DNA of 64,000 nucleotides, taken from the NCBI RefSeq assembly GCF_014202315.1, contig NZ_JACHGN010000019.1, positions 123,944 to 187,943 on the forward strand, given 5' to 3'. Below the pieces are notes generated by a model. It made no database searches. It was given only the letters and a program-made list of their open reading frames with translations, and was not told where the DNA came from. The stretch comes from Thermocatellispora tengchongensis (GTDB lineage Bacteria; Actinomycetota; Actinomycetes; Streptosporangiales; Streptosporangiaceae). Positions 40,502 through 50,507 of the stretch are shown here, piece after piece. A program made the position numbers and the translations under genes. Numbering within the stretch: position 1 is the first letter of the stretch; each line of letters starts with the position of its first letter.

Positions 40502-41386
40502 ATGGATGTGCGTCGACTCCAGGCTTTTCTCGCGGTGGTCGAATGCCGACATTTCGGCAGGGCGGCAGAGCGTCTGTCGGTGACTCAGCCGGCCCTGACC
40601 AAACAGATCCAGTCGCTGGAAGCGCAACTCGGCGGGCAGTTATTCGACCGGGGCCGGCACGGCGCCGTGCTCACCGACCTGGGCCGGGTGCTGCTGCCCG
40701 ACGCTCGCGACGTCGTACGCCGGGCCGAGGTGCTCGCCTGGCGGGCGCGGCAGGTCGCCCGGGGCGAGGCCGGGCGGCTGTGCGTGGGCTTCGGGATGTC
40801 CAGCATCGAGCTGGCCCCGCGGGCCGTCGCAGCTTTCCGCCGCCGCTACCCCGACGTTGACATCGTCCTGGACGACATGTCCTCCCAGACCCAGATCGAG
40901 CGCCTGCGCGCGGGCGAGCTGCACGTCGGCTTCGTGCGGCTGCCGATCGACGACGACCTCGAACGGCTGGTCCTGCGCGAGGACTATTTGGCCATCGCCT
41001 CCCTGGCCTCCGCCGAGGAGCACGATCGCGTCCCCACCGAGACCGGCGAGCTGGCCCGCTGGCTCCCCGAGCGCCGCATCGTCCGCCTGGTCGCCTCCCA
41101 GGGGCCCGGCCTGGCCGAGCAGATCGAGCGCTTCCGCGCAGGCATCGGCACACGCCTGGACGTCGTGCAGGAGGCCCACGACCTGCAGACCGTCCTGGCC
41201 CTGGTCTCCGCGGGCGTGGGCATCGCCCTGGTCCCGGCCAGCGCCCGCAGCATCGCACCGCGTTCGGTCACCATCACCCCCATCCGGCACCACACCTCCA
41301 ACTGGCAGGTCGCCGCGGTCTGGCGCCAGGCCGATCCCGCGGTCGTCACCGCCAACTTCCTGGAGGTCGTCCGCGAGGTCGCCTAG
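40502..41386 (+). CDS. LysR-family transcriptional regulator
   Basis: A 294-residue LTTR. The winged HTH fills residues 1-60 (VECRHFGRAAERLSVTQPALTKQI), a linker helix follows, and the periplasmic-binding-like effector domain spans about 90-290 (LCVGFGMSSIELAPRAVAAF, LVSAGVGIALVPAS). It stands between proline dehydrogenase and proC on the same strand, so control of proline genes is possible but not shown. Effector unknown. A good hairpin closes the gene. Confidence 0.92.
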   Translation: MDVRRLQAFLAVVECRHFGRAAERLSVTQPALTKQIQSLEAQLGGQLFDRGRHGAVLTDLGRVLLPDARDVVRRAEVLAWRARQVARGEAGRLCVGFGMSSIELAPRAVAAFRRRYPDVDIVLDDMSSQTQIERLRAGELHVGFVRLPIDDDLERLVLREDYLAIASLASAEEHDRVPTETGELARWLPERRIVRLVASQGPGLAEQIERFRAGIGTRLDVVQEAHDLQTVLALVSAGVGIALVPASARSIAPRSVTITPIRHHTSNWQVAAVWRQADPAVVTANFLEVVREVA

Positions 41387-41392
41387 CCGCAC

Positions 41393-41429
41393 GGGCGCGT
41401 GGCGGGACAGCGCTTCCCGGCACGCGCCC
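41393..41429 (+). terminator. Terminator hairpin after LysR gene
   Basis: GGGCGCGTG (41393-41401) pairs with CACGCGCCC (41421-41429), with an inner CGGGA/TCCCG continuation. It starts six bases after the stop codon and before the proC promoter. Confidence 0.7.
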
Positions 41430-41475
41430 CCCGGTAGGCTGCTTGACTGTCGCCGGGTTGTAGTGAGGTGGGGCA

Positions 41476-42270
41476 ATGATCGCGATTCTGGGGGCCGGCA
41501 AGATGGGGGAGGCCCTGATGTCAGGGCTGCTCCGGGCCGGGGTGAAGCCGAGCGAGATCGTGGCCACCGTGCGGCGGTCCGAGCGGGGCCAGGTGCTGGC
41601 CGAGCGCTACGGCGTGCGGATCGTGTCCAACGCCGAGGCCGCCAAGGTGGCCGACACGCTCATCCTGGCGGTCAAGCCGCAGGACATGGCGTCCCTGCTC
41701 GACGAGATCTCCCCGTACGTCCCCGCCGGCCGGCTGGTGATCTCGGCCGCGGCCGGGATCACGACGGCGTTCGTGGAGTCGCGGCTCGGCGACGAGGTGC
41801 CCGTGGTCCGGGTGATGTCCAACACCCCGGTCCTGGTGGACGAGGCGATGAGCGTGATCTCGGCGGGCGCGCACGCGGGCGACGAGGAGCTGCGGCTGAC
41901 CGAGGAACTGCTGTCGCCGGTCGGCAAGGTGCTGCGCATCCCCGAGTCGCAGCAGGACGCCGCGACCGCGCTGTCCGGCAGCGGGCCAGCGTACTTCTTC
42001 TACCTGGTCGAGGCCATGGTCGACGCGGGCATCCTGCTCGGCATGCCGCGTGCGGCGGCGCTCGACATGGTGACGCAGTCGATCGTGGGCGCGGCGATCA
42101 TGCTGCGCGACTCGGGGGAGCACCCGGTGATCCTGCGCGAGGCCGTCACCTCGCCGGGCGGCACCACCATCGCGGCCATCGCGGAGCTGGAGCGGCACAG
42201 CGTACGGGCGGCGTTCCTGGCCGCGATCGAGGCCGCGCGCGACCGGGGGCGCGAGCTGGCCAAGGGGTAG
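41476..42270 (+). CDS. proC: Pyrroline-5-carboxylate reductase
   Basis: A 264-residue ProC, catalysing the last step of proline synthesis with NADPH. The Rossmann start is ILGAGKMGEALMSG. The dimer domain carries ALSGSGPAYFFYLVEAM and the signature REAVTSPGGTTIAAIAELE. GAGGTGGGGCA precedes ATG 41476. In many actinobacteria proC lies near the bS22/excisionase/epimerase block, as it does here about 10 kb away. Confidence 0.97.
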   Translation: MIAILGAGKMGEALMSGLLRAGVKPSEIVATVRRSERGQVLAERYGVRIVSNAEAAKVADTLILAVKPQDMASLLDEISPYVPAGRLVISAAAGITTAFVESRLGDEVPVVRVMSNTPVLVDEAMSVISAGAHAGDEELRLTEELLSPVGKVLRIPESQQDAATALSGSGPAYFFYLVEAMVDAGILLGMPRAAALDMVTQSIVGAAIMLRDSGEHPVILREAVTSPGGTTIAAIAELERHSVRAAFLAAIEAARDRGRELAKG

Positions 42271-42317
42271 CCCGGCCAGAGGGGGGCGTTCGCCGGTGGG
42301 GCGGCGTCACCCCCTCC

Positions 42318-42323
42318 TACGAT
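42318..42323 (+). promoter_or_regulatory. -10 element of a probable leaderless transcript
   Basis: TACGAT ends six bases before GTG 42330, and there is no Shine-Dalgarno sequence. This spacing fits transcription starting at the start codon itself. The -35 region is not clear. Confidence 0.5.
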
Positions 42324-42329
42324 GTGATC

Positions 42330-43741
42330 GTGGCGATTCGTCGCGGTATCCCCCCGTTGCTGGTCCTGCTCGCCCTCGGCGGCTGCACGGCCGACGAGCC
42401 GAGCGGCGTCCAGGTGGGCGAGGTGCGCCGCGCGCCGGTCAGCGAGGTCGTCGAGGCCCCGGGCACGATCGGCGCCCGCGCCACGGCGACGCTGCGCTCG
42501 CCGGCCCAGGGCACGGTGGCCAAGGTCTACGTACGTGACGGCGAGCGGGTCGAGAAGGGCCGGATCCTGGTCAGGATCAGCTCGCCCCAGGCCGAAGACC
42601 AGCTCGACCAGGCCCGCAAGGCCGACGAGCTGGCCTCCGCCTCGGCGAACGCGCCCAGGCCCGCGTTCGCGGCGCCCACCGTCAACCTGGCCGGCCTGGA
42701 CACCCGCGAGCTGGACCGCGAGGTGGCCAGGCGGTTCGACCGGGCGCGCCGGGAGGCCCGCAAGGTCGAGGACGCCACCGCGCGCAAGCACCTGCTCGGC
42801 GCGATCGACCTGGCCGAGGAGCAGCACCGGGCGCAGCGGCGCGCGCTCGCGGCGATCATGCGCGACCTGAACCGGTCGGTCAACGGGGTGCTCTCCCAGC
42901 TCACCGGGCAGCTCAGCAGCGGGCTGGGCGGCCTGACCGAGTCCATGGCCTCGCTCCAGGCCGCGTCCCGCACCCAGACCCGGGCCGCGCTGAGGACGGC
43001 GCGGGCCACCGTGGCGGGGCTGAGCGTCAAGGCGCCGTTCGACGGCGTGGTCACCCTGGGCACGTCCTCCGGCGGTGGCGGCGGCGCGCCCGACCTGTCG
43101 GCGCTGCTCGGCCAGGTCGGCGGCGGCCTCGGCCAGGCGACCGGCGGCCTGGGCGGCGCGGCCGAGGGCACCGGCGGGGGCACGGGCGGCGGCAGCGCCA
43201 TCGCCGCCGGCGTCCCGGTCGGGGCGGGCGACCCGGTGGTCACCGTGACCGACGTGTCGGCGCTCAACGTCTCCGCCGACGTGGACGAGACCGACGTGCT
43301 GCTGGTCAAGCGTGGCACCCCGGCCCAGATCGAGCTGGACGCGGTGCCGGGCGCCACCTACACCGCCGAGGTCACCGGCGTCGGCATCACGCCGCTGCAG
43401 GGCACGACCGGCGGCGTCAGCTACCCCGTACGCCTGAAGCTCGGCTCCGGCCGCTACGACGACGGCCGCAAGGCCCCCACGCCCAAGCCCGGCATGAGCG
43501 CGGTCACCCGCCTGACGGTCAAGGACTCGCCCGACGCCGTGGCCGTGCCCGCCTCCGCCGTGGTGACCAGCGGGCGCGACAGCGTGGTGTGGGCGGTGCG
43601 GGCCGACGGCACGGCCGAGCGGCGCACGGTGCGGCTGGGCGCGCAGGGCGAGGCGCTGGTGGAGGTCCTGTCCGGGCTCGCCCCGGGCGACCAGGTGGTG
43701 GTGCGCGGCGCCGACGGCGTACGCGCGGGGCAGCGCGTCCG

Positions 43742-43745
<4 letters not shown>
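42330..43745 (+). CDS. MacA-like efflux adaptor lipoprotein
   Basis: A 471-residue periplasmic-adaptor homologue (HlyD/RND family) on the outer face of the membrane. The signal ends in a lipobox, LALGGC. A split lipoyl/barrel-sandwich domain has LRSPAQGTVAKVYVRDGERV near 60 and VKAPFDGVVTLGTSSG near 235. Between them is an Arg/Ala-rich helical hairpin. An unusual Gly-rich insertion (about 248-290) interrupts the second half. Beta-barrel and membrane-proximal domains follow (VSADVDETDVLLVKRGTPA, GMSAVTRLTV). It overlaps the ATPase gene by 4 bp (GTGA). Confidence 0.88.
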
Positions 43746-44442
<697 letters not shown>

Positions 44443-44446
<4 letters not shown>

Positions 44447-45627
44447 GGACGGCGGAGGCGTTCGCCATGGCGCTGGACGCGCTGCGGGTCAACCGGCTGC
44501 GCAGCATGCTCACCATGCTCGGCGTGGTGATCGGCGTGTCGGCGGTGGTGGTGCTGGTCGCGATCGGCACCGGCGCCAAGGACGCGATCGAGAGCGAGAT
44601 CGCGGGGCTGGGCAGCAACATCATCCTGGTCGTGCCGGGCCAGATCGGCGTGGGCGCGGTGCCGACGCAGAGCCGCCTGGACCTGGCCGACGTGGCGTAC
44701 GTGCGGCGGGCCGTCGGCGACCCGTCCCGGGTCACGGTCTCGGTCACGTCCGGCGAGACCGTACGCGTGGGGCGTACCGAGGCGTTCGTCACGATCAACG
44801 GCACCGACGAGAACCTGCCCAACATCTTCGAGCGCCCGCTCGCCCGCGGCCGGTATCTCAGCGAGACCGACGTGGACACCCGCCGGCGGGTCGCGATCCT
44901 CGGCGCCGAGGTCGCCGACCGGCTGTTCGGCGACGTCGATCCCCTCGGCCGGCAGCTCACGATCTCCGGCGCCAGGTTCCGTGTCGTCGGCGTGTACGCC
45001 ACCGTGGGCGCGACCTTCGGCGTCGCCCGCGACCAGGAGGTGCACATCCCGGTCACCACGGCGCAGCGGCTGCTCGGGCTCTCCCGCATCCAGGGCATCG
45101 CGGTCGGCGCGTCCGGGCCGGACCAGATCGAGCCGATGCAGCGGCGGGTGCTGGCCGCCCTCGCCGACCGCTACCCCGGCGAGCGGTTCTCCGCGGTCAC
45201 CCAGACCCAGTTGCTCGGCACGATCGGCAGCGTGCTCGCCATGCTCACCGGCGTGCTGGCCGCCATCGCGGGCATCTCGCTGCTCGTGGGCGGGGTCGGG
45301 GTGTCCAACATCATGCTGGTGAGCGTGCGCGAGCGGACCAAGGAGATCGGGCTGCGCAAGGCGCTCGGCGCGCGCCAGCGCGACGTGCTCGCCCAGTTCC
45401 TGATCGAGGCGGTGCTGCTGACCACGATCGGCGGGGTGCTCGGCATCCTGCTCGGCGTCGGCGGCGCGCTGCTGATCCAGGCGCTCTCTCCGGTTCCGGC
45501 CTCGATCACGTGGTGGTCGGTCGCGCTGGCCTTCGGCGTGTCGGCGGCGGTGGGGGTGTTCTTCGGCGTCGCCCCCGCCCGCCGCGCGGGTCGCCTGGAC
45601 CCGGTGGTCGCACTGCGCACCGAGTAG
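44443..45627 (+). CDS. MacB-type ABC permease (FtsX-like)
   Basis: A 394-residue permease with one N-terminal helix (MLTMLGVVIGVSAVVVLVAIG), a large extracytoplasmic MacB-PCD domain (about 50-265) and three C-terminal helices including the FtsX signature EIGLRKALGARQRDVLAQFL. With the adaptor and ATPase it forms a MacAB-like mechanotransmission exporter; in monoderm bacteria such systems export peptides or antibiotics. The last codons and the stop lie in a 15-bp tandem repeat. Confidence 0.93.
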
Positions 45628-45660
45628 AAGCGCACCGAGTAGAAGCGCACCGAGTAGGAG
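45616..45660. repeat. 15-bp tandem repeat spanning a stop codon
   Basis: Three units, 45616-45630, 45631-45645 and 45646-45660, read CGCACCGAGTAGAAG (last one GTAGGAG). Each includes Arg-Thr-Glu-TAG in the frame of the MacB-like permease, so three in-frame TAG codons follow at 15-bp intervals. Confidence 0.92.
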
Positions 45661-45665
45661 GGGGG

Positions 45666-46409
45666 TCACGCGTCGCGGCGGACCATCAGCAGCGCGGCCG
45701 GGACCATGGTGAGGGTGATCCAGGCGCAGTAGACGCCGAACCCGGCCCACGGCCCCAGTCCGCCGTCCTGCGGCGAGGCCGAGAGGATGCGCTGGCCCGC
45801 GTTGGTGGTGAAGTAGTCGTGCACCACGTCGCCCCAGGTGCCCGGGAGCAGGTTCGTCATCTGCGGCAGCACCACGGTGGCCGCGGCGACCGCGACGATC
45901 GCGCCCGCGGTGTGCCGGATCAGGGCGCCGAACGCCAGGCCGTACAGGCCGCCGGCGGTCAGGAACAGCGCGCTGCCCAGGACCGCCCGCAGCACGCCGG
46001 GGTCGCCGAGGCCGGGGGCGTCCTCGCCGAAGACCATCGCGCCGACCAGGAACGATGCGAGCGAGGCGGCCAGCGACACCGCGAAGGCCACCGCGCTGAA
46101 GACCGCGATCTTGGCGGTGAGCAGGCGTAGCCGGTCGGGCACCGCCAGCAGCGAGGTGTGGATCATCCCGGTGCGGTACTCACCGCTGATCACCAGTACG
46201 CCGAGCGCGGCGATCACCAGCGACGCGACCGATCCGCCCGACAGGCTGGCCATGGTGGGATCGAACGCGGCCCGCTCGCCCAGGCTCGCCGTCGAGGCGG
46301 CGATCAGGAAGCCGAGCGCGATCATCACCACCACCGTGGTGAGCAGGGTCCACAGCGTGGACCGGACCGAACGGATCTTGATCCATTCCGAGCGCAGCAC
46401 ATCGGTCAT
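45666..46409 (-). CDS. ABC-2 type permease
   Basis: A 247-residue membrane subunit with six predicted helices, of the bacitracin/lantibiotic-exporter-like ABC-2 class: SEWIKIRSVRSTLWTLL at the cytoplasmic N-terminus, ISGEYRTGMIHTSLLAVP in the first loop, and a long Gly/Ala-rich fourth-fifth helix. Its start overlaps the stop of the ATPase gene by 4 bp. It lies last in the order kinase - regulator - ATPase - permease. Confidence 0.9.
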   Translation of the reverse strand: MTDVLRSEWIKIRSVRSTLWTLLTTVVVMIALGFLIAASTASLGERAAFDPTMASLSGGSVASLVIAALGVLVISGEYRTGMIHTSLLAVPDRLRLLTAKIAVFSAVAFAVSLAASLASFLVGAMVFGEDAPGLGDPGVLRAVLGSALFLTAGGLYGLAFGALIRHTAGAIVAVAAATVVLPQMTNLLPGTWGDVVHDYFTTNAGQRILSASPQDGGLGPWAGFGVYCAWITLTMVPAALLMVRRDA

Positions 46410-47317
46410 GACACGTACTCCCCTATCTCCCTTGTCTCCCCTGTCCCCTTTGTCAGCTCCATGTAGGCGGCCTCCAGCGTCGGCTCGACGGTGGCCAGTT
46501 CGTGCAGGGTCAGGCCGGCCCCCGCGGCGGCCTCGCCCACTTCGGCGGCGGGCATGCCGGTGACGCGCAGGTGGTCACCGTGGTCCTCGACCTCGCCGGT
46601 CGTCTTGAGCAGGGCGGCCAGGTCGGCGAGGCGGGGCGCGCGCACCCGTACGTACCGGCGGGAGCTGCGCGCGATGAACACGTCCACGCCGGTGTCGGCG
46701 ACCAGCCGGCCCCGGCCGATGACGATCAGATGGTCGGCGGTCTGCGCCATCTCGCTCATCAGATGGCTGGAGACGAAGACGGTGCGGCCCTCGGCGGCCA
46801 GGTCGCGCATCAGCGTCCGGATCCACAGGATGCCCTCGGGGTCCAGGCCGTTGACCGGCTCGTCGAACAGCAGGATGCCCGGATCGCCGAGCAGCGCCGC
46901 CGCGATCCCGAGCCGCTGCGCCATGCCCAGCGAGAAGCCGCCGACGCGCCGCCCGGCCACGTCCGACAGGCCGACGATGCCCAGCACCTCGCCCACGCGG
47001 GAGGCGGGGATGCCGTTGCTGCGCGCCAGGCAGAGCAGGTGGTCGCGGGCCGTGCGCCCGCCGTGCACCGCCCTGGCGTCCAGCAGCGCGCCGACCTCGC
47101 GCAGCGGGTGCCGCAGCTCCCGGTACGCCCGGCCGCCGATGCGGGCCGTGCCCGCGGTGGGGTGGTCCAGCCCGAGGATCATGCGCATGGTCGTGGATTT
47201 GCCCGCGCCGTTCGGGCCCAGGAAGCCGGTGACCCGGCCGCCGTCCACCTGGAACGACAGCCCGTCCACCGCCGTGACGCGCCCGTAGCGTTTGGTGAGT
47301 GACTCGACCTCGATCAT
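46406..47317 (-). CDS. ABC-2 exporter ATPase (BcrA-like)
   Basis: A 303-residue ATPase. It has Walker A GPNGAGKSTTMRM, a signature replaced by the related FSLGMAQRLGIAAALL, Walker B ILLFDEPVNGLDPEG and switch His in VSSHLMSEM. The C-terminal 80 residues form the accessory domain of BcrA/NatA-type ATPases. ATG 47317 is used; an upstream in-frame start is less likely. It is 88 bp downstream of the LuxR-type regulator, so the exporter is a probable target of that two-component system. Confidence 0.93.
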   Translation of the reverse strand: MIEVESLTKRYGRVTAVDGLSFQVDGGRVTGFLGPNGAGKSTTMRMILGLDHPTAGTARIGGRAYRELRHPLREVGALLDARAVHGGRTARDHLLCLARSNGIPASRVGEVLGIVGLSDVAGRRVGGFSLGMAQRLGIAAALLGDPGILLFDEPVNGLDPEGILWIRTLMRDLAAEGRTVFVSSHLMSEMAQTADHLIVIGRGRLVADTGVDVFIARSSRRYVRVRAPRLADLAALLKTTGEVEDHGDHLRVTGMPAAEVGEAAAGAGLTLHELATVEPTLEAAYMELTKGTGETREIGEYVS

Positions 47318-47405
47318 GTATCCAGGTTCGCCGCCCGAACCCGCCCCGGCCTCCTCCCGGCGCACGGTCCTTGCGGTGGGAGCGGGGTACCGGGCGGGGC
47401 CGGGA

Positions 47406-48071
47406 CTAGGAGGACGCTCCCGGGGTCACCAGCCCCGCCTCGTACGCCGCGATGACCGCCTGGGCCCGGTCACGGGCGCCGATCTTGGCGAAGAGGCTGG
47501 TCACGTGGTTCTTCACGGTGGACGGCGACAGGCTCAGCAGCTCGGCGATCTCGGCGTTGGAGCGTCCGCGCGCGATCAGCAGCAGCACCTCGCGCTCGCG
47601 GTCGGTGAGCCCGTCCAGCTCCGCCGCCGCGGGGGCCGCGGCCGGCCTGGCCGCGCGCACGAACGTGCCGATCAGGCGGGTCAGCAGCCGGGGCGCCACC
47701 GCCGAGTCGCCCCGGTGCACCACCCGGATGCCCTCCACCAGCTCCTCCGGCGAGATGTCCTTGGGCAGGAACCCGGACGCCCCGGCGCGCAGCATCGCCA
47801 CGACGTACTCGTCCAGGTCGAACGTGCTCAGCCCGAGCACCCGTACGTCCGGCAGCTCGTCGGCGATGCGGCCCGTCGCGGCCACGCCGTCCACGCCGGG
47901 CATGTGCACGTCCATCAGCACGACCTCGGGCCGCAGCTCCCGGCTCAGCCGGACGGCCTCCTCGCCCTCGGCGGCCTCGCCGACCACCGACATGTCGGGC
48001 TGGGCGTCCAGGATCATCCGGAACCCGGTGCGCACCAGGGCCTGGTCGTCCACGAGCAGTACCGTGATCAC
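47406..48071 (-). CDS. NarL/LuxR-family response regulator
   Basis: A 221-residue regulator. The receiver (about 1-120) has LLVDDQALVRTG, phosphoacceptor Asp in VVLMDVHMPGVDG and Lys in GFLPKDIS. The LuxR HTH (about 150-215) has LTDREREVLLLIARGRSN and LSPSTVKNHVTSLFAKIG. GTG 48071 overlaps the kinase stop codon (GTGA), so kinase and regulator are made together. Confidence 0.95.
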   Translation of the reverse strand: MITVLLVDDQALVRTGFRMILDAQPDMSVVGEAAEGEEAVRLSRELRPEVVLMDVHMPGVDGVAATGRIADELPDVRVLGLSTFDLDEYVVAMLRAGASGFLPKDISPEELVEGIRVVHRGDSAVAPRLLTRLIGTFVRAARPAAAPAAAELDGLTDREREVLLLIARGRSNAEIAELLSLSPSTVKNHVTSLFAKIGARDRAQAVIAAYEAGLVTPGASS

Positions 48072-49255
48072 TTGGCGTCCTCCCGCGCCGGCTCCGCCAT
48101 ACTCTCCGGGCGCCGGGGCGCCGGCATGCACGCGTACACCCGGAACCCGCCCTCCGGGCGCGGCCCCGTCTGGAGCTGCCCGTTGCACAGCGCCACCCGC
48201 TCGGCCATCCCGCCCAGCCCGAACCCGCCGCCCCGGGCTCCGGGCGCCGGGCCCGAGCCGTCGTCGAGCACCTCCACCTCCACCGCGCCCGGCAGGTAGC
48301 GCACCAGCACGCTCGCCCTGGCGCCGGCCGCGTGTTTGCGGGTGTTGGTCAGGGCCTCCTGCACGATCCGGTAGACCGCGTGGTCCACGGAGGCGGGCAG
48401 CGGGACCGGCTCGCCGGACACCTCCAGCCGGGTGGGCAGCCCGGCGCGCACCGCCTGCTCGACCAGCGTCGGCAGCGCGCCGGCGCCCACGCCCGCGTTG
48501 TTCTCCGGCGCGATCTTCCCCTCCTCCTCGGTGTCGTCGGCGCGCAGCACGTGCAGGAGCTGGCGCATCTCGGCCATCGCCTCGCGGGCGGTGCGCTCGG
48601 CGGTGCGCAGCGCCTCCTCGGCCCGCGCCGGGTCGGTGGCCATCGTGGTACGCCCCGCGCCCACGAGCACGTTGATCACGCTGATGTGGTGCGCCACCAC
48701 GTCGTGCAGCTCGCGCGCGATCCGCTGCCGCTCGGCGCGTACGGCCGCCTCGGCCATGCCCTGCTCGCGCCGCTCGCGCAGCTCCGCCCGCAGCCGCAGC
48801 AACTGCCCCACCCCCACCAGCACCAGCGGCCCCAGCGTCGGCAAGGTGACCTCGCCGGGCGGGTTCACCGGAAGCCCGACGTACTGCAACGCGAATACGA
48901 CGCACGAGACGGCTCCGGTGATCCACGCGGTCCGCGCGGGCGTGTGCCGGCCCAGGCTGTAGAGCGCGATCGTGGTCGGCAGCGTGGCCGGGTCGCTCAC
49001 CCCGAGCCGGGTGTTCAGCACGTCGGCGGCGAGAGTCACGGCGAGCACCGTGATCGGCCGGGTGCGCCGGGCCACCAGTGCCGCCGCGCCCACGGCCGCC
49101 ATCGCGTAGCCGATCAGCCGCTCGGGCGAATCCCCGGGGTGCATCGCGCGTACCGCGGTGATCTCCAAGGTGGCCACCAGCACCGCGAGCAGGCTGTCGA
49201 GCACGACGGGGCGGCGCAGGAAGCGCGACACGCGGCGTAAGCCCTCCAGGCGCAT
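48068..49255 (-). CDS. Membrane histidine kinase (HisKA_3 type)
   Basis: A 395-residue sensor kinase with four to five N-terminal membrane helices (about 20-150), the HisKA_3 motif ERQRIARELHDVVAHHISVI (phosphoacceptor His) and an HATPase domain with IVQEALTNTRKHA and GGGFGLGGMAERV. The lack of an extracellular domain suggests sensing in the membrane. I favour ATG 49255 because TACTGT lies seven bases upstream with no ribosome binding site, as in leaderless mRNAs; ATG 49273 is an alternative. Confidence 0.92.
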   Translation of the reverse strand: MRLEGLRRVSRFLRRPVVLDSLLAVLVATLEITAVRAMHPGDSPERLIGYAMAAVGAAALVARRTRPITVLAVTLAADVLNTRLGVSDPATLPTTIALYSLGRHTPARTAWITGAVSCVVFALQYVGLPVNPPGEVTLPTLGPLVLVGVGQLLRLRAELRERREQGMAEAAVRAERQRIARELHDVVAHHISVINVLVGAGRTTMATDPARAEEALRTAERTAREAMAEMRQLLHVLRADDTEEEGKIAPENNAGVGAGALPTLVEQAVRAGLPTRLEVSGEPVPLPASVDHAVYRIVQEALTNTRKHAAGARASVLVRYLPGAVEVEVLDDGSGPAPGARGGGFGLGGMAERVALCNGQLQTGPRPEGGFRVYACMPAPRRPESMAEPAREDAK

Positions 49256-49337
49256 GGCTCGACAGTACGGCATGCGCTACAAGTCGGAAGCGGTGCTGTA
49301 ACGTCGCCGGAAAGGCGTGAAACCGAGGAGAGCGCGG

Positions 49338-50501
49338 ATGAGCCGGTCGGTACGGGTGGTATGGGATGACGAGCTCACCTCCTACGACTTCGGCCCGGGA
49401 CACCCGCTCGTGCCGGTGCGCGTGGAGCTCACCATGGCCCTGGCCCGCGAGCTGGGCGTGCTGGACAAGGTCGAGGTCGTGCCGTGCCGTCCCGCCGGCG
49501 ACGACGAGCTGGCCATGGTGCACAAGCGCGACTACATCGACGCCGTCAAGCGGGTCTCGGCGCACGGCCGTCCCGACATCGCGATCGGGCTGGGCACCGG
49601 TGACAACCCCGCCTTCGCCGGCGTGCACGAGGCGTCCGCGCTGATCGCCGGGGCCAGCCTGGCGGCGGCGCGCGCGGTCTGGTCGGGGGAGGCCGAGCAC
49701 GCGGTCAACGTGGCGGGCGGGCTGCACCACGCCATGCCCGCGCAGGCGAGCGGGTTCTGCGTCTACAACGACCCGGCCATCGCCATCGCGTGGATGCTGG
49801 AGCAGGGCGCCGCCCGCATCGCGTACGTGGACGTGGACGTCCACCACGGCGACGGCGTGCAGGCGATGTTCTACGACGACCCGCGGGTGCTGACGATCAG
49901 CCTGCACGAGAGCCCGCGCACCCTGTTCCCCGGCACCGGCTTCCCCAGCGAGACCGGCGCCGAGGGCACCGCGGTCAACGTCGCGCTGCCGGCCGGGTGC
50001 GGCGACGCGGGATGGCTGCGGGCCTTCCACGCGATCGTGCCGCCGCTGCTGCGCGAGTTCCGCCCGGAGGTCCTGGTCACCCAGCACGGCTGCGACAGCC
50101 ACGCGCTGGACCCGCTGGCGCATCTCATGCTGAGCGTGGACGGCCAGCGCACCGCGTACGCCGCCCTGCACGGGCTCGCGCACGAGACCGCGGGCGGGCG
50201 CTGGGTCGTGACCGGCGGGGGCGGCTACGAGCTGGTGCAGGTGGTGCCCAGGGCGTGGACGCACCTCATCGCCGAGGTGGCCGGGCACCCGCTCGACCCC
50301 GGCACGCCGACCCCCGCGGGGTGGCGCGAGCTGGTCGGGCGGCGTACGACGGAGGTGCCGCCGCTGTCGATGACCGACGGGCGCTCACCGGAATTTCGTG
50401 ACTTTTCCACCGGTTACACCCCTGAAGACCCGATCGACAGGGCAATCGTCGCGACCAGGAACGCCGTGTTCCCCTCACACGGCCTCGACCCCCTCATGTG
50501 A
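49338..50501 (+). CDS. acuC: AcuC/histone-deacetylase-like hydrolase
   Basis: A 387-residue zinc-dependent deacetylase of the class I HDAC/AcuC type. It has GPGHPLVPVR, GGLHHAMPAQASGFCVYND, the zinc site in VDVDVHHGDGV and CDSHALDPLAH, and the active-site Tyr in GGGGYEL. In other bacteria AcuC deacetylates acetyl-CoA synthetase; no acetyltransferase or acs gene is near, so the target is open. GAGGAG precedes ATG 49338. The phosphatase gene follows after 6 bp. Confidence 0.92.
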   Translation: MSRSVRVVWDDELTSYDFGPGHPLVPVRVELTMALARELGVLDKVEVVPCRPAGDDELAMVHKRDYIDAVKRVSAHGRPDIAIGLGTGDNPAFAGVHEASALIAGASLAAARAVWSGEAEHAVNVAGGLHHAMPAQASGFCVYNDPAIAIAWMLEQGAARIAYVDVDVHHGDGVQAMFYDDPRVLTISLHESPRTLFPGTGFPSETGAEGTAVNVALPAGCGDAGWLRAFHAIVPPLLREFRPEVLVTQHGCDSHALDPLAHLMLSVDGQRTAYAALHGLAHETAGGRWVVTGGGGYELVQVVPRAWTHLIAEVAGHPLDPGTPTPAGWRELVGRRTTEVPPLSMTDGRSPEFRDFSTGYTPEDPIDRAIVATRNAVFPSHGLDPLM

Positions 50502-50507
50502 GCCCCC

